Shown piece after piece: positions 11,453-22,208 of a stretch of DNA of 56,793 nucleotides. The notes below the pieces were generated by a model. It searched no databases and was not told the origin of the DNA. It saw nothing but the letters and a program-made list of their open reading frames with translations. The DNA is from Trichosphaerium sp. ATCC 40318 (lineage: Eukaryota; Discosea; Flabellinia; Trichosidae). Both the position numbers and the translations under genes were made by a program. The stretch covers positions 1 through 56,793 of the forward strand of contig JALMLS010000602.1 of assembly GCA_038496445.1 (NCBI GenBank), given 5' to 3'. Position 1 is the first letter of the stretch, and each line of letters starts with the position of its first letter.

Positions 11453-11716
11453 ATGGCATTGCCTGGCATTACACCTTTTTCTTGCCTTTTTGTTTTAAAC
11501 AGCGTTTTATGCTTGGAAACGCATATTCTACGCACGAATAACGCTTGTATAGTATTGTTCTTTGATTTTAAAGAGCAACTAACTTTTTTAGCCACTAAAC
11601 GCTGTAAAACACTTATAACTTCAGTTCCTACATATTTGGAACAATTAAAAGGCTGTGTAATGTGCAGGCATCATGAAACCGTGTTCAAAGAGTTTATGTT
11701 GCTACTTTCCTTTTAA
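11453..11716 (+). CDS. Small open frame, doubtful
   Basis: An ATG-started frame of 87 codons with a hydrophobic first 20 residues (MALPGITPFSCLFVLNSVLC) and six cysteines in all. No family is recognised, no splice signals support a longer gene, and the composition is not clearly coding. It may be chance. Confidence 0.2.
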   Translation: MALPGITPFSCLFVLNSVLCLETHILRTNNACIVLFFDFKEQLTFLATKRCKTLITSVPTYLEQLKGCVMCRHHETVFKEFMLLLSF

Positions 11717-11970
11717 GGCAACAAGTTTTTGCTTTTAAGTAAGTACTTTTTTCCGTGCTTACAACGTAATTTTATGCTCTCACACTCCACTACCTTGTTT
11801 AACAGCATCTTTTAAAGCCGATAAGCATGTGTGGAATGCTTACGTAATCTGGCTCTATGTGTGTTACGCAGGTGCAACGACATTTGGAACCCTGGTTACA
11901 TTTCTATTGGATCGCGCAACGCGTTTTACAGACGGCTTTTCTTTCGCTATTACTGTCTACTGAGAAAACT

Positions 11971-12466
11971 TTATTTTGCAGTAGTTGACGTGCACAAACC
12001 CTCAATACATGATCCATTACAGCACATGGAATTACAACAAGTAAATCCTTTCGGGCAACAAGTTCCGCCTCCTAAATCACGTGTCAAAAAAAAAAACGTG
12101 TTTGATTATGTACCAGCTCCAAAACAACACGTTTCTTCTTCGCCACAGCAAACGCCATAATGAGATTCTAAGGTGGGTTTATTATTGACTGAGGTAGTTT
12201 TTTTTGATTCTCACCTTTTTGTTGACAAGCATAATGTGTTTTGGTATCACAGCAGTACTGTCCAGTGTTTCCAGCGATGCATACTGTTTCTGTAGGACAG
12301 CAGAATTGTATGTTATTAACATCACATTTTTTCATGAGTTTGGGGCACTGTAAAGCGTTTGCGCCCAGTGCGAATAAAAAAACAACTATTTAAGAAAAAC
12401 CGTTGTAAATTCAACAATACGGTATGTTTATATTAACGTACGCGTTGTAGCGAGAGCCAAGTTCAT
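11971..12466 (-). CDS. Granulin-like Cys-rich secreted protein, copy A
   Basis: Four exons. The start at 12466 gives MNLALATT, then a donor GTACGTTAAT. Exon 2 completes a signal peptide (VFLFALGANA) and continues QCPK, FCCPTETVC, YCCDTKTH. Later exons give YGVCCG-E-EETCCF and TCCPKGFTCCNSMCCNGSC, with the stop at 11971. Repeated CC pairs spaced by about 6-13 residues are the granulin/epithelin pattern, a small disulfide-stacked secreted module. Copy B at 22501-22997 is nearly identical, with a few substitutions. Phases of all three introns are consistent. The cellular role in protists is unknown. Confidence 0.75.
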
Positions 12467-12759
12467 TATTTTAATACAAGTATTGAATGTTTTTTTTCTT
12501 TATAAAGTGTCAAACAAGTTTGATATTACACTGCTTCCGTTGCGTGTTGACTTGAGAAATTTCCAACAAAATGGCGACCATTCAAGTTGACTGTGCGAAG
12601 AAAACCTACATAAAATGTTTGGACCCAGTATCGTAGTAACTGACGGCGCACTACCGACTAAAAAGAAGAATGCAGTTGGTTAAAAAAATCTTGAACAGAT
12701 TTTTTTATTGTCATTAAATAAAATGTACAAAGGATTGTACTTGTACACACATACATGCC

Positions 12760-12946
12760 TTAGCTGGTTGTACTATTACTACTATCAATAGTGCACTCAT
12801 AGCAAACTTCAGTCTTGTCATTTTTAAAGAAACTGAACGTGACCAATTGTCCTGACTTATCCCAAAGTTTATAATCGCCGTCTTCTTTCCACTTTTGTGA
12901 ATAACAATGTAGACGTAATTTACCTTCAGAATTCCATTGCTTATAC
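12760..12946 (-). pseudogene. 3' fragment of the long MORN-repeat gene
   Basis: Matches the last ~60 codons and stop of the gene at 21063-22208 (ending in the Ser/Thr-rich SSNSTTS). It lacks everything upstream. It has a one-base insertion (GTTATTCACAAAAG against GTTATTACAAAAG) and, ten bases later, a one-base deletion, which cancel. It lies entirely inside the inverted repeat arm. Confidence 0.75.
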
Positions 12947-14017
12947 GCATCTCATAAAGTAAGAATTATTCTTACTGTTTTCCATTCTCATTTTTTTCTC
13001 TCAGATAGACTGGAACGAATTACCTCTTGAGAGTCATTTTAAAGCAGTTGATGTGGTGGATATGCGCACTGGATGGTAAAGAAAAAAAATCTCGCTGAAA
13101 ATCGTAAAAAAGGTATTGATGTTCTACTAGGACGAGTGATGCCATGTACTTGGCAATTAAGGGTGGTGACACGACCAAGACACATCAGCATATGGATTTG
13201 GGCAATTTTGTTATAACAAAAAAAGGGCAAAGGTAGTTGTTCATGGTTTTTTTGAACGAGGAAGAAAAAAACCTCTAAAAACTAAACCTAATTTTAGATT
13301 CATTCAAGATTTGGGTAGTGGAAATTACTCCTTGCCAGAGTATTTTGGAGCCAAGCGCTTCAGTTATTACAGGTAATTAGATACTATATCTTATTGCAAC
13401 TAATTAGCCCTGGCGATTGTTCACTCTACTTTCAATATAACTTTATTTGTGCAGATGTAATGCGTCAGGTCATAATGTGCCTTCATTCAACGGACAGTGG
13501 ACGAATCCTAAAATAACTCAAGCGAAAATAACAGAATACAAACCATCTAATACTAGTGTTACAGCTACGACTGATTTATCAAATGCATACGAAGAATATG
13601 TATCATCTTACACCCGAACATGTACCAAAAAAAAAAACCCATAATACCTTTTTCTTAATATTACCCCGTAGTCACCTTGGATAAACAATCTCACATAGTA
13701 AACGTTCAAGATGTTTTCATTAAAAACCCACAAACAAAAACCATCAGATGGAGGTTTCATACAACTGCTGATGTGAAGATTGAGTATGTTTTAAATCATA
13801 ACCATCAACCTTATTGTTGTCTAGCGGTAATGTTGCCACTCTCGCACTGGGAGGTGAAACAATGGCAGTAACAGTTCATAGACCAAGTGACGTGTCGTTG
13901 GCTATGTTCGAATACAATCCACCACCTCCTCAACTTACTGAATTACACCATAAAGTAGTATATTTTGATCTTACATTAGATGAAGGTACAACTACTATAA
14001 ATGTAGAATTTAAATAA
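12947..14017 (+). CDS. Heparinase II/III-like protein, 5' truncated
   Basis: Exons join in consistent phase. They give DWNELPLESHFKAVDVVDM, TSDAMYLAIKGGD, KTHQHMDLGNFVIT, FIQDLGSGNYSLPEYFG, FSYYRCNASGHNVPSFNGQW, then beta-sheet-rich sequence to VEFK and the stop at 14015. The GGD...HxHxDLGxF, DLGxxxY and YYRxNxxGHN elements are the conserved C-terminal half of the heparinase II/III superfamily of polysaccharide lyases. The N-terminal alpha-helical toroid and signal peptide are missing. The first visible intron (donor GTAAGAATT at about 12960) starts 13 bases after the end of the inverted repeat arm, so the repeat has replaced the upstream exons. This copy is probably non-functional unless new upstream exons exist. 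Confidence 0.8.
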
Positions 14018-14428
14018 ACAACTTGATGTCCCTACAACCACAGTCAATAATTGCATTCTTTCTTTGTTTTCCTCTTATTTGAATTGTAACATTTAGACGA
14101 ATACAGAGTCGAAGTGCGAAAAGAATAGCTAGATATTTTGTGCGAGATAACATGTTCCACCAACTGTCGGTGTTGTTCAGGTTAATGTGGTGTCCTAATT
14201 TTTACAGCCTTTCACTGAAATTTTGCTTTCCTCCTGAACGTTTTCCTCGTGCAACTCCTGAAACGTTTTTGGTTTCTCAAATTCTATATTGTTAGTTAAT
14301 GATATTTGCGCAATGTTCATGAGAAGAAAAAACAAAGCATGACTTTGCAATATCCCGAAAATTCGATCCATAAATCAAAACAACAACTTTCATACCATAA
14401 ACACAACACCTTGAAACATATACCAACT
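14018..14428. other. Intergenic, no gene seen
   Basis: No coding or RNA feature supported; includes the 5' side of the gene at 14429. Confidence 0.5.
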
Positions 14429-14850
14429 ATGCAACTCTCAAAAACCTTAACAACACTTGCTATATTCATTACAGTATGTGCATGTGTCAACGTCGTAATT
14501 TTCAAACCAGAAGAAGGCAGAGCAAGATACGGATACACTGATGGACGATTATCTGACGAACAACTCAATGAATACCCTGATGTTGTTCTCGCTGTGATCT
14601 TTATTTGCCTGAGCTCGGAGAAACTTATGAAACACTTGAGCAAGCTCAAGAACACTCTTCTCCGCTTCCAGGCCCACTTGATTATCGTATTCAAGCACAT
14701 ATTGGCGGATGTAGAAATGTTCAATGCAACATTCCTGATGGAAAAGGAGGTAATATTTCTAGAAGAGTATTCTGCTGCTCAACAAATGTCAATAATTGCT
14801 GCCCTGATGCAGCCGCTGTTCTTGTTGATAAGATGGTCAGAGGAGAGTAA
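14429..14850 (+). CDS. Small Cys-rich secreted protein
   Basis: ATG 14429 opens a signal peptide (MQLSKTLTTLAIFITVCACV), then VIFKPEEGRARYGYTDGRL. The sequence continues in another frame from LGETYETLEQAQEH to CRNVQCNIPDGKGG, VFCCSTNVNNCCPDAAAVL and the stop at 14848. Joining the two frames needs either a very short intron (about 32 nt between PD and LGETYE) or a frame break. The CC pairs recall the granulin-like genes nearby, but spacing differs and no family can be named. Probably exported. Confidence 0.5.
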
Positions 14851-15385
14851 AAAAAACATGTAACTACACAGTAAACACACTGAAAAGTATTAATACGAAC
14901 CACTTCATTGAATGATACTTTCTACCTTCTATTTTTACTAAACAATGTTTACAGGTGTGGTATTCATGTTGATGACTATTGCTCCTTTGTTAAGTAATAG
15001 CATACACACCATTTTCCTACCAGCAACGAATATACAAGGGTGAATAAATCAATTCAGAACCTGATGGTGCTAGAACGTAGACGGATTTCAGTCCTTGTTG
15101 TAAGTGCTGCAAGAACTACACTGCTTAACTCAGATCTGGAAGTGCTTTGTCGGATTTCATTTTCTTTGAGAGGGTACTAGAGTATTCTCATTTCGCCATG
15201 ATTTTAAACAAGCCTACAATGAACTGCTGTAGACGGAGTGTTGGCAATAAAACAAAGGCACATAACAATCCAGATTATTTGTTTATTTTTCTGAACTACA
15301 AAGTAGCGTTTATGTATTATTGCATCGATAACTGGAGCGCCAACTACACATGAGTAAACAAAGCTGTTTTCAAAAAAAAAAAAAA
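14851..15385. other. Intergenic, no gene seen
   Basis: Short open frames without start context, splice signals or family. The 3' end of the minus-strand UIM-macro gene abuts at 15386 with a long A-run near 15370. Confidence 0.5.
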
Positions 15386-16731
15386 TCAAGCACCTACTTT
15401 TAATTCTGCATCTTCGTCATCATCTGTTACATCTATTAACATGTCTTCCTTTTTAGTCTCTTTTACACCCGTATCAGCATCTTTAGCATTAGTTGCTTCT
15501 TCTGGAGTACTTTTGGTTCCTTCTGGCTCTTGTTTATCCTTTACACTTGCTGTTTGTTCGCTTGGGAACTGCTCATGGAATTCTCTTTCAAATATTTGTA
15601 CAGTCGTTTCATCAAAGTTTGTAAGCCTTACAAGCTTAATCTTTGTTTGGGGATTATTCTTTGCATATTCTTTAATAGTATTAAACATGATTTGAGCGCA
15701 TAGCTCTTTCTAAAAAAACAGTGTTACTCGAAGAAGTATAGTTTCATTTTTTTTCATTAAATTTACATGAAAAAAACGTACTGGGAATCTAAAAATGCCT
15801 GTGGATAACGCTGGTATGGCAACGGATGCGTATCCAAGCTCGTCAGTGAGAACAAGTATATTTCTTATAGCCAGTTGCTGGCAGTATTGTTAGTCAATGA
15901 AAAGCTATTTAGACCACAAATAAATGAAGTTTTTTTGAATGACGACTAGCTATCTACGCGAGACCACTCCACTTCACGTATTTTCTTTCATTTACGCGTA
16001 CGAGTAGATAGATATTTTTCGGCAAGAAAGCCTTCAATGAAAACAAACAGAACGTTAAACAGCTTTGTTTAAAAAACTTACCAAAATGATTGTTTCGCCA
16101 AACTTTCCATCTCTCCATACAGGGCCTACGGCATGTATGACACGCTTACATGGCAGTGTGCCTGCCGTTGTATGCATTACAGAGCCTTCATCTAGTTGAC
16201 CGTTCTTGTGAAAGTAGGCGTCACTCTCGTGTTGTATTATTCGGCCTCTATTTGTTTTTAGGATCGGTGTGACGTCTCCAATTCTTTTACGTACCCTTCT
16301 CGAACGATAGCACCTGCCAAGCCGGCTAAACGTCCGTTATTAATACAAATTGTGTATGGATTCTTTAAATCGTGTTTAGCTTGTCTTGGTACGTACAACA
16401 ATGATCCAAGCGTTGGTTTGCCGCGTTTACTATTACATCTGCGTCTTCCTTCGTTAAATCACCGAGGCGCACTTGTATTGTCATTCCTACGTTCAGAGTG
16501 TCAATAGAGCGAAGTTCAAAGAATTTCACTTTACCGTGAACTGTTGCTTCTTTTCTTGCAACAGATCTCTTTCCTTCTCCTCTTTCAACCACTCGCGGAG
16601 GTGGCGCTACATTTTATTACTCGCCAAGAACTTTAGGTTAGAGGGCCAATAACGCCACACGTACGCCCTGATGCTGATAAACTTGCTGCAATAGCCATCG
16701 CCAGCATTTCGTCTTCGCTCATGTGTGCCAT
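15386..16731 (-). CDS. UIM and macro domain protein
   Basis: The start at 16731 gives MAHMSEDEMLAMAIAASL, a ubiquitin-interacting motif (acidic run, then A-x-x-x-S-L). A short Pro linker and VHGKVKFFELRS follow. Then comes a macro domain: IQVRLGDLTKEDADVIVNAA, NQRLDH, GLAGAIVREG, QHESDAYF, TTAGTLPCKRVIHAVGPVW, GYASVAIPALSTGIFRFP. This fold binds or hydrolyses ADP-ribose. The usual HGGGVAGAI loop reads HCSGLAGAI. The C-terminal ~100 residues are acidic and low complexity (DVTDDDEDAELKVGA), with the stop at 15386. Introns start GTACGT. Likely reads ubiquitin and ADP-ribose signals together. Divergent from the PP2C gene at 17152. Confidence 0.8.
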
Positions 16732-17151
16732 GCTACGTATTTCGGTTTTGATTTAAGTCATTGGACAATAATAGAATGTCACGCACACGACCTTTGTCGC
16801 CAATGTTGTTGTAAAACCTAAATGATTACATTGTCTTTGTATTGATTACAATTGCGAGCATTTGTGGCAATAAAAAAACGGCTTACCTTTTTCACATTTC
16901 TACGTCTAAATTACGCCATTACGTACCTACTTGAACAGTTGAGCGTAATAGCCAACCAGGGAATTCAAGGCTTAAGTTTTTATTTTAAGGTATAGGTCCG
17001 CACAAAGAGCTCAGTTAACGCTAGTGGTGTTGATGCGCCTTGCCTACTCAGCCAAATTTACATCATTTACAAACAGAAGGACCTGAAAACCCTTCCAACA
17101 AACACTCCTGCTTAGTATATTGCGAATTTCGCCTGTATTTCATTCAATAGC
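16732..17151. other. Divergent intergenic region, likely shared promoter space
   Basis: Lies between the starts of the UIM-macro gene (minus) and the PP2C gene (plus). No conserved promoter motif could be picked out by eye. Confidence 0.4.
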
Positions 17152-19466
17152 ATGTCTACAAACGTAGAAACCGATATCAAAGGTGCTTACCCTAAAGAAC
17201 ATAATTCTTCTCCTCTTTACGCCCCAACGGCAGATAGTAACGAGCGTTTAGAGGTGCGAACACATTGACCATGCTATAAGCTCAACAGCAATTATTAAAA
17301 CGTTATAATTTAATATGTTTTGGAACAAGGAGACTCGAGTACTTTACTAGCTCCAATGCTTATTTTGCTCGTAGGACGAAGATGCACAAAGTAACACTTC
17401 ACCGGCGTCAAACGAACCACCAACAATTACTGACGAAGGTATTGCACCAAAGCTAATTGTACCGTTACTTTTTGGTGACAAGCTTAACGCGCCCATCATC
17501 TTTTGTGAAAATCACATTATGTATGCTGTGGTTGCTAACGATATTAGACCTCACCAGTATCCTTGAGGAGGGCGTAGGAGCTGATAATAAAACATCAGAT
17601 GATGATGATAAACCAGAAAGCTCTGATACGCCCACGTCAACTAAGGACACGTCGTCAGCTCCACAAGACAGCAAATCAAAATCCGGAAAAATCAGCAAGC
17701 ACACACGCAAAGGAAAGGACAAAACTACGCACCTAGACGCCAAACCACCTATGCACACCGACGAAATTAGAACTTCTCGCATCATGACCGCTGAAGAAGA
17801 GGCAGCTCAAGAAAAAATGCGAAGAGAACGGCATTCGGGAGGTAGACGCAGAGGCGCATTTATGGCAAGGTACAAACGTGATAATTTCGTTTTTTTGTCC
17901 AAACGTTTCAAGTAAAAAAGATTTTCGCTAAATTGTGTGGTAAGAATTTTGTTTTAATTTCTGTTCAAAGGGAACGCAAACCAATCGGCCTTGATCCCAA
18001 TGAGATAATAGAGGAGCCACCCAAGAGCTGTGGGGGTCTTTGCACAGCCCAATCGCTAAGCTTCTTGGCCAGTGAAGAGGTACTTAGTATGAATTTTAAT
18101 GTGTTACAAACTCCGAACCAGGACGTTGATTACAATCCCGAACCAAAGGTCACCACACAGTCTTGCCGCTTTACTATATCATATGCGGATACTGTCGGTC
18201 GTAGGAAATCTATGGAGGACGAAATGGTAATATGTGGGCAGTTTCGCGGACGTAAGAACGTAAGTGTGCACTTTTAAGATTTTTTCACGTGCTCTCGTGA
18301 TTTTTTTTGATTTTGCAGTTTTTGTTAAAAGCGATTGTGTAGGAAGATTTATTTGGCGTTTTTGATGGACACAATGGCTCAACTATGGCTACATTTGTTG
18401 GTAAAACTTTGCCAACCGTACTCGCTAGTATATTGCCTAAACAAAACGATCCTGGTCAGGCTCTCAATGCAGCATTTTTAGAAGTAAATAGGCAAGCCAA
18501 GGCCAAGAAAATTTTGGGCGGTTCTACTGGCTGTGCTGTTCTTTTTGTTAATAATATGGGTACGCTACAAGGCGATTTTTTTGAACTTGGTAAACACAAT
18601 TGTGTTTTGGATTTACACCAAACGCTATCGGCGTTATTTAACACAAAAAAAAATAAAACCGTGCACGGAGAGTAATTTCAAGATGTCTGGTTAAAGAACT
18701 AATTTTTTTTTTTTTCATCTAGCGTATATTGCGAATGCTGGTGATTGTAGAGCAGTTTTACATTTAAATGGAGAAGCAAAGGCTATAACAAAGGTACAAG
18801 CCCCGAGAAATTTTTTCTTCAGAAACAAAACACAGAGTTTTACTTGCGCCATATTTTGTGTGATGCCACGTAAGCATTGTTCTTATATCCACTCTTAGGA
18901 CCATAAACCAGAAGATGCAGATGAAGAAAAACGTATACGCAAGTTAGGAGGTGAAGTAGTGACCACCGTCGGTAGAGATGGAAAAATCATTGGCCGCGTA
19001 AATGGTATTCTTGGTGTTTCGCGCGCTTTTGGTGACTTCGAGCTTGAACCTTATATAACATGTCAACCTGATATTTATGAGTTTGAGTATACATCAGATG
19101 ACAGCGATGATGACTTTTTGATAATTGCCTGTGATGGTGTTTGGGATGTTGTATGTTGAATTTACGCGCTTTATTGATGGTTTATTTACGTTTTTATTAG
19201 ATGTCCTCTGAAGAAGCTACGCGCATCGCTTTACCGTTTATTAAAGATCATAAGTTGGAAGCCGCTTCACGGCGTATACGGTACGCTTGTTTTGATTGGA
19301 GGGTTTTTTTTCTAATTTATGTTTTTTTTTTTGTAGAGATGTTGCTTTTGCAAGAACCAGTCTAGATAATATTAGTGTTATGGTTATAAAGCCTCTTTCA
19401 CAAGCAGAAAAGAATGCAGTTAGAAAAACACAACGCTCTGGTTTTTCATTGTGTGCTATTGTATAG
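17152..19466 (+). CDS. PP2C-family protein serine/threonine phosphatase
   Basis: Starts at ATG 17152. The first ~150 residues are disordered, acidic then Lys/Arg-rich (TSDDDDKPESS, KISKHTRKGKDK). The PPM/PP2C core follows in order: SYADTVGRRKSMEDE, DLFGVFDGHNG, LGGSTGCAVLF, AYIANAGDCRAVLHL, DHKPEDADEEKRIRKLGGEV, GILGVSRAFGDFELE, FLIIACDGVWDVV, LDNISVMVI, with the stop at 19464. The metal-binding aspartates (ED, DG, CDG, DN) are present. DGHNG replaces the usual DGHGG, and GDCRA replaces GDSRA. Several short introns were placed by frame. The junction of exons near 17440-17570 is uncertain. A cytosolic or nuclear Mg/Mn-dependent phosphatase; its targets are unknown. Confidence 0.85.
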
Positions 19467-21062
19467 CCGCTATGTAGTTCAAAAAGGGTATGAAAATACA
19501 CGCTGTGATTTTTACAACTGACAAGGTTTTTTTGTAGACGGACTGTTTTTGTACGGTGAACGTTACGCGAGTGAAAAGACGTTCTCTTAACGAAGACTAC
19601 AAATCAAAAAAAAAGTTTGCGTGGGTGTTGGCTTTTAGAGCTCCCTTACGAATAAGTGTATTTTTATAGCTGTGGTAGTGTTTTTTTCACTATGATCAAA
19701 ATGAAACACTTCACTGTAATGTTGTACTCACATTGTAAATAGCAGAGATGTAAAATTTAATTAAATACGTTGCAACATGATGTTCTAGTTTTTTGAAGTT
19801 CTGGTACCAGGGTTACTGGGAGAATACTGCCGCAGAGAATTGTTCGATCTGGCGATTGGGCTTCTGCATCACCGACAACGACTGGTTTTGAAATATGCTA
19901 CTGACAGTATTGTACCTGGTAACAGGCGAAGCTCTGAATGGCAATAGCTGGCGTATCTCAAAATAATCCTGAGTAGTCCATATTGCGTAGTACTGTTGTC
20001 TTCGCACATTTGTCGCGTAATATGGCAACATTTGATTGTTCAAACAAACTTGTCCGCGTTCCGCATGTGGATATTGTTTTTGTTTATTGCTTACACCATT
20101 TTAACGCTACATTTCTTCGTGTTTTGGATTGAAGGACGCTCTTGCCTAATCAATATATAAGGAGATTGTACATTATTCATGGCAATGTTTTGAGTACCTA
20201 GGCACATACCTTTCGCGTAGTACTAACAAAAGCAAAAAGAAAACTGGAACTTCCTTGTTTATTTTTGTCTGTTTCAAGAATATTGCTTTTGAGAGAAGAG
20301 CGATCCAGTACTGCTGTTGGGGTAAATATCAACAAGATTTGTTTTATTCTAGCGAAGTTATAATGCAGTTTCGATAGCATTTAATTGACAACGCAATTTA
20401 AATAGCACTATTTTGAACTTACTCCTTCAGGAGACTGTCATTAAATCCACGTGTATATTACCTTTTGGTTAGTTTTATTGCCTATAATGCAGTTTTTAAA
20501 TGAATTTTTCGGTACTACTCCTAATAACGTCTTAGATGTCACGAAGAGACTGAGAACTACCTTATAGTATATGAGTACAAGTTGATAAAAAGCGTAAAAC
20601 TTTTCATTTCGCGTTTTTGCTCCGACATTCGTTGAAACCTGCGCTTTTACGTCAGCGAAAAAAAAATAATATCACGTGTGGTTGTTAATTTGACTGCTTC
20701 TTGGTGGAGGTACACAATGTTTTTAATAATAGTAGACAAATCTTATCATTAAAAAACGTTAATGTACTAAATGAAAGCACAGATGGAGCCGAAGAAGTTA
20801 AGAAACACCAAAAACATAAAAAACCATACATCGCCGAGGAAAAAAATACCAAACGGAAAGAAAGGGTCATCAAACGCTTTAAACAATAATGGAAAGCGTA
20901 ATCGTTTAGTTAAAAGGTACAAATGTTTATAAAAACTATTTAAATATCATGTGATAAACCTGTTCAAACCACGTGGTCAGTACTGATAATCACGTTTTTG
21001 AATTTCCTAATTTTGCTTCTTGTTTCTATTTTTTTTTTTTAGTTTTTGTTTGTCCGCCTCAA
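19467..21062. other. Long region without a supported gene
   Basis: Open frames at 19813-20033 (minus) and a basic plus-strand frame from ATG 20771 (MKAQMEPKKLRNTKNIKNH) ending at a GTACAA donor-like site near 20917 were examined. The second could be an upstream exon of the MORN gene or a separate small gene, but I could not join it in frame. No RNA gene or repeat recognised. Confidence 0.4.
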
Positions 21063-22208
21063 ATGTCTTTCCTTACGCCTTCTGACGCATACTCACGTGT
21101 ATTTTTTTAAAATAGCGCGGTATCTCGTTCTGATAGTAGTAAACATAATATTACGATAGCCAAAGGGTCTGGCGCAGTGTATCAATTACCTGCAACAGTA
21201 CAAGAATACATTTGTTATTTATCAAAGGATGCAACAACAATTTGGCCTTTACTTTCTAAATTCCACGCAACTCATACCAGATACGCTCCTAATCTAGAAC
21301 CAAGAGGCCTATGGACGTGTTGGCATAAAAACGGGACTCGAAGTAAAGTGTGGCAAAGAAATACTTCGGGTCTTTTTAGAAAGTTTGGAGAAGACGGTAC
21401 TTTGCTTGTTCAATGTCGATACAACAAAAATGGTAAAGCGGAAGAAGAATATCAGGAATGGCATCGTAACGGTTTAAGAAAGGAACGCGGATACTACAGG
21501 AACGGTCTAGCGGATGGAGACCTCAAGAAATGGTATCTGAACGGACAATTAAAGCTACAATGTAATTATGTCGCTGGAAAAAAACATGGAAGGTTTAAGC
21601 GATTTCACATCAATGGTAGGGTTAAAGAAAGTCATTTCTTTAAGAATGGTAAGCAAGAAGGAGAGAGCAAACAGTGGCATATTGATGGAAGATTACTAGC
21701 TAGATGTACGATGAAGGAAGGTAAAAAAGAAGGAGAATATCTTCAATGGCATCATAATGGTCAAGTTCAGATTCAATGCTCGTTTAAGGGCGATAAACCT
21801 AAAGAAGGTAGACGTTGGTATCCTAGCGGTAGCTTAGCGGAAAGACACTTTAAGAAGAACACAAAAAAAGAGGTAGAGCATAAGCAGTGGTACGACAATG
21901 GACAGCTTAAGTCACATTGTTATACGCGAAAAGGTCAACGTGTTGGAAGTTACACAACTTGGCATTATCACGGAGGAAAAAGAGTTGAATGCTTTTACAA
22001 GGCAGGCAAACTTGAGAAGCAGTATAAGCAATGGTATTCTGAAGGTAAATTACGTCTACATTGTTATTACAAAAGTGGAAAGAAGGACGGCGATTATAAA
22101 CTTTGGGATAAGTCAGGACAATTGGTCACGTTCAGTTTCTTTAAAAATGACAAGACTGAAGTTTGCTATGAGTGCACTATTGATAGTAGTAATAGTACAA
22201 CCAGCTAA
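21063..22208 (+). CDS. Long MORN_2-type repeat protein
   Basis: The large exon opens with a GTG at 21177, so a 5' exon is expected. ATG 21063 (MSFLTPSDAYS, donor GTGTAT) joins in phase to the sequence before YQLPATVQEYICYL. After an N-terminal part like that of the gene at 4743 (LPATVQEYI ... WPLLSKFHATHTRYAP) there are about 13 repeats of the form EGEYxQWHxNGxLxxxCxxKxGK. The C-terminus is CTIDSSNSTTS, with the stop at 22206. Its last ~60 codons lie inside the right arm of the inverted duplication and are copied at 12760-12946. MORN_2 proteins of this build are frequent in giant viruses of protists and in their hosts. Function unknown. Confidence 0.75.

Larger units (their letters stand above)
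11855..12946 (-). repeat. Left arm of a ~1.1 kb inverted duplication
   Basis: Reverse complement of 22022-23112 with high identity, including introns and intergenic sequence. The arm holds a complete granulin-like gene (11971-12466) and the 3' end of the MORN gene (12760-12946). Outer similarity fades near 11855 and inner similarity stops abruptly at about 12946, next to a heparinase-like exon. Confidence 0.85.

Noticed and set aside
11831-12160. 109-codon plus-strand frame, and its near twin on the minus strand at 22781-22978
   Set aside because: Both are antisense shadows of the duplicated granulin-like genes, whose Cys pattern, signal peptide and phased introns identify the true strand.
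19813-20043. 76-codon minus-strand frame with YYATNVRRQQYY
   Set aside because: No relation to a known family and no supporting splice signals.
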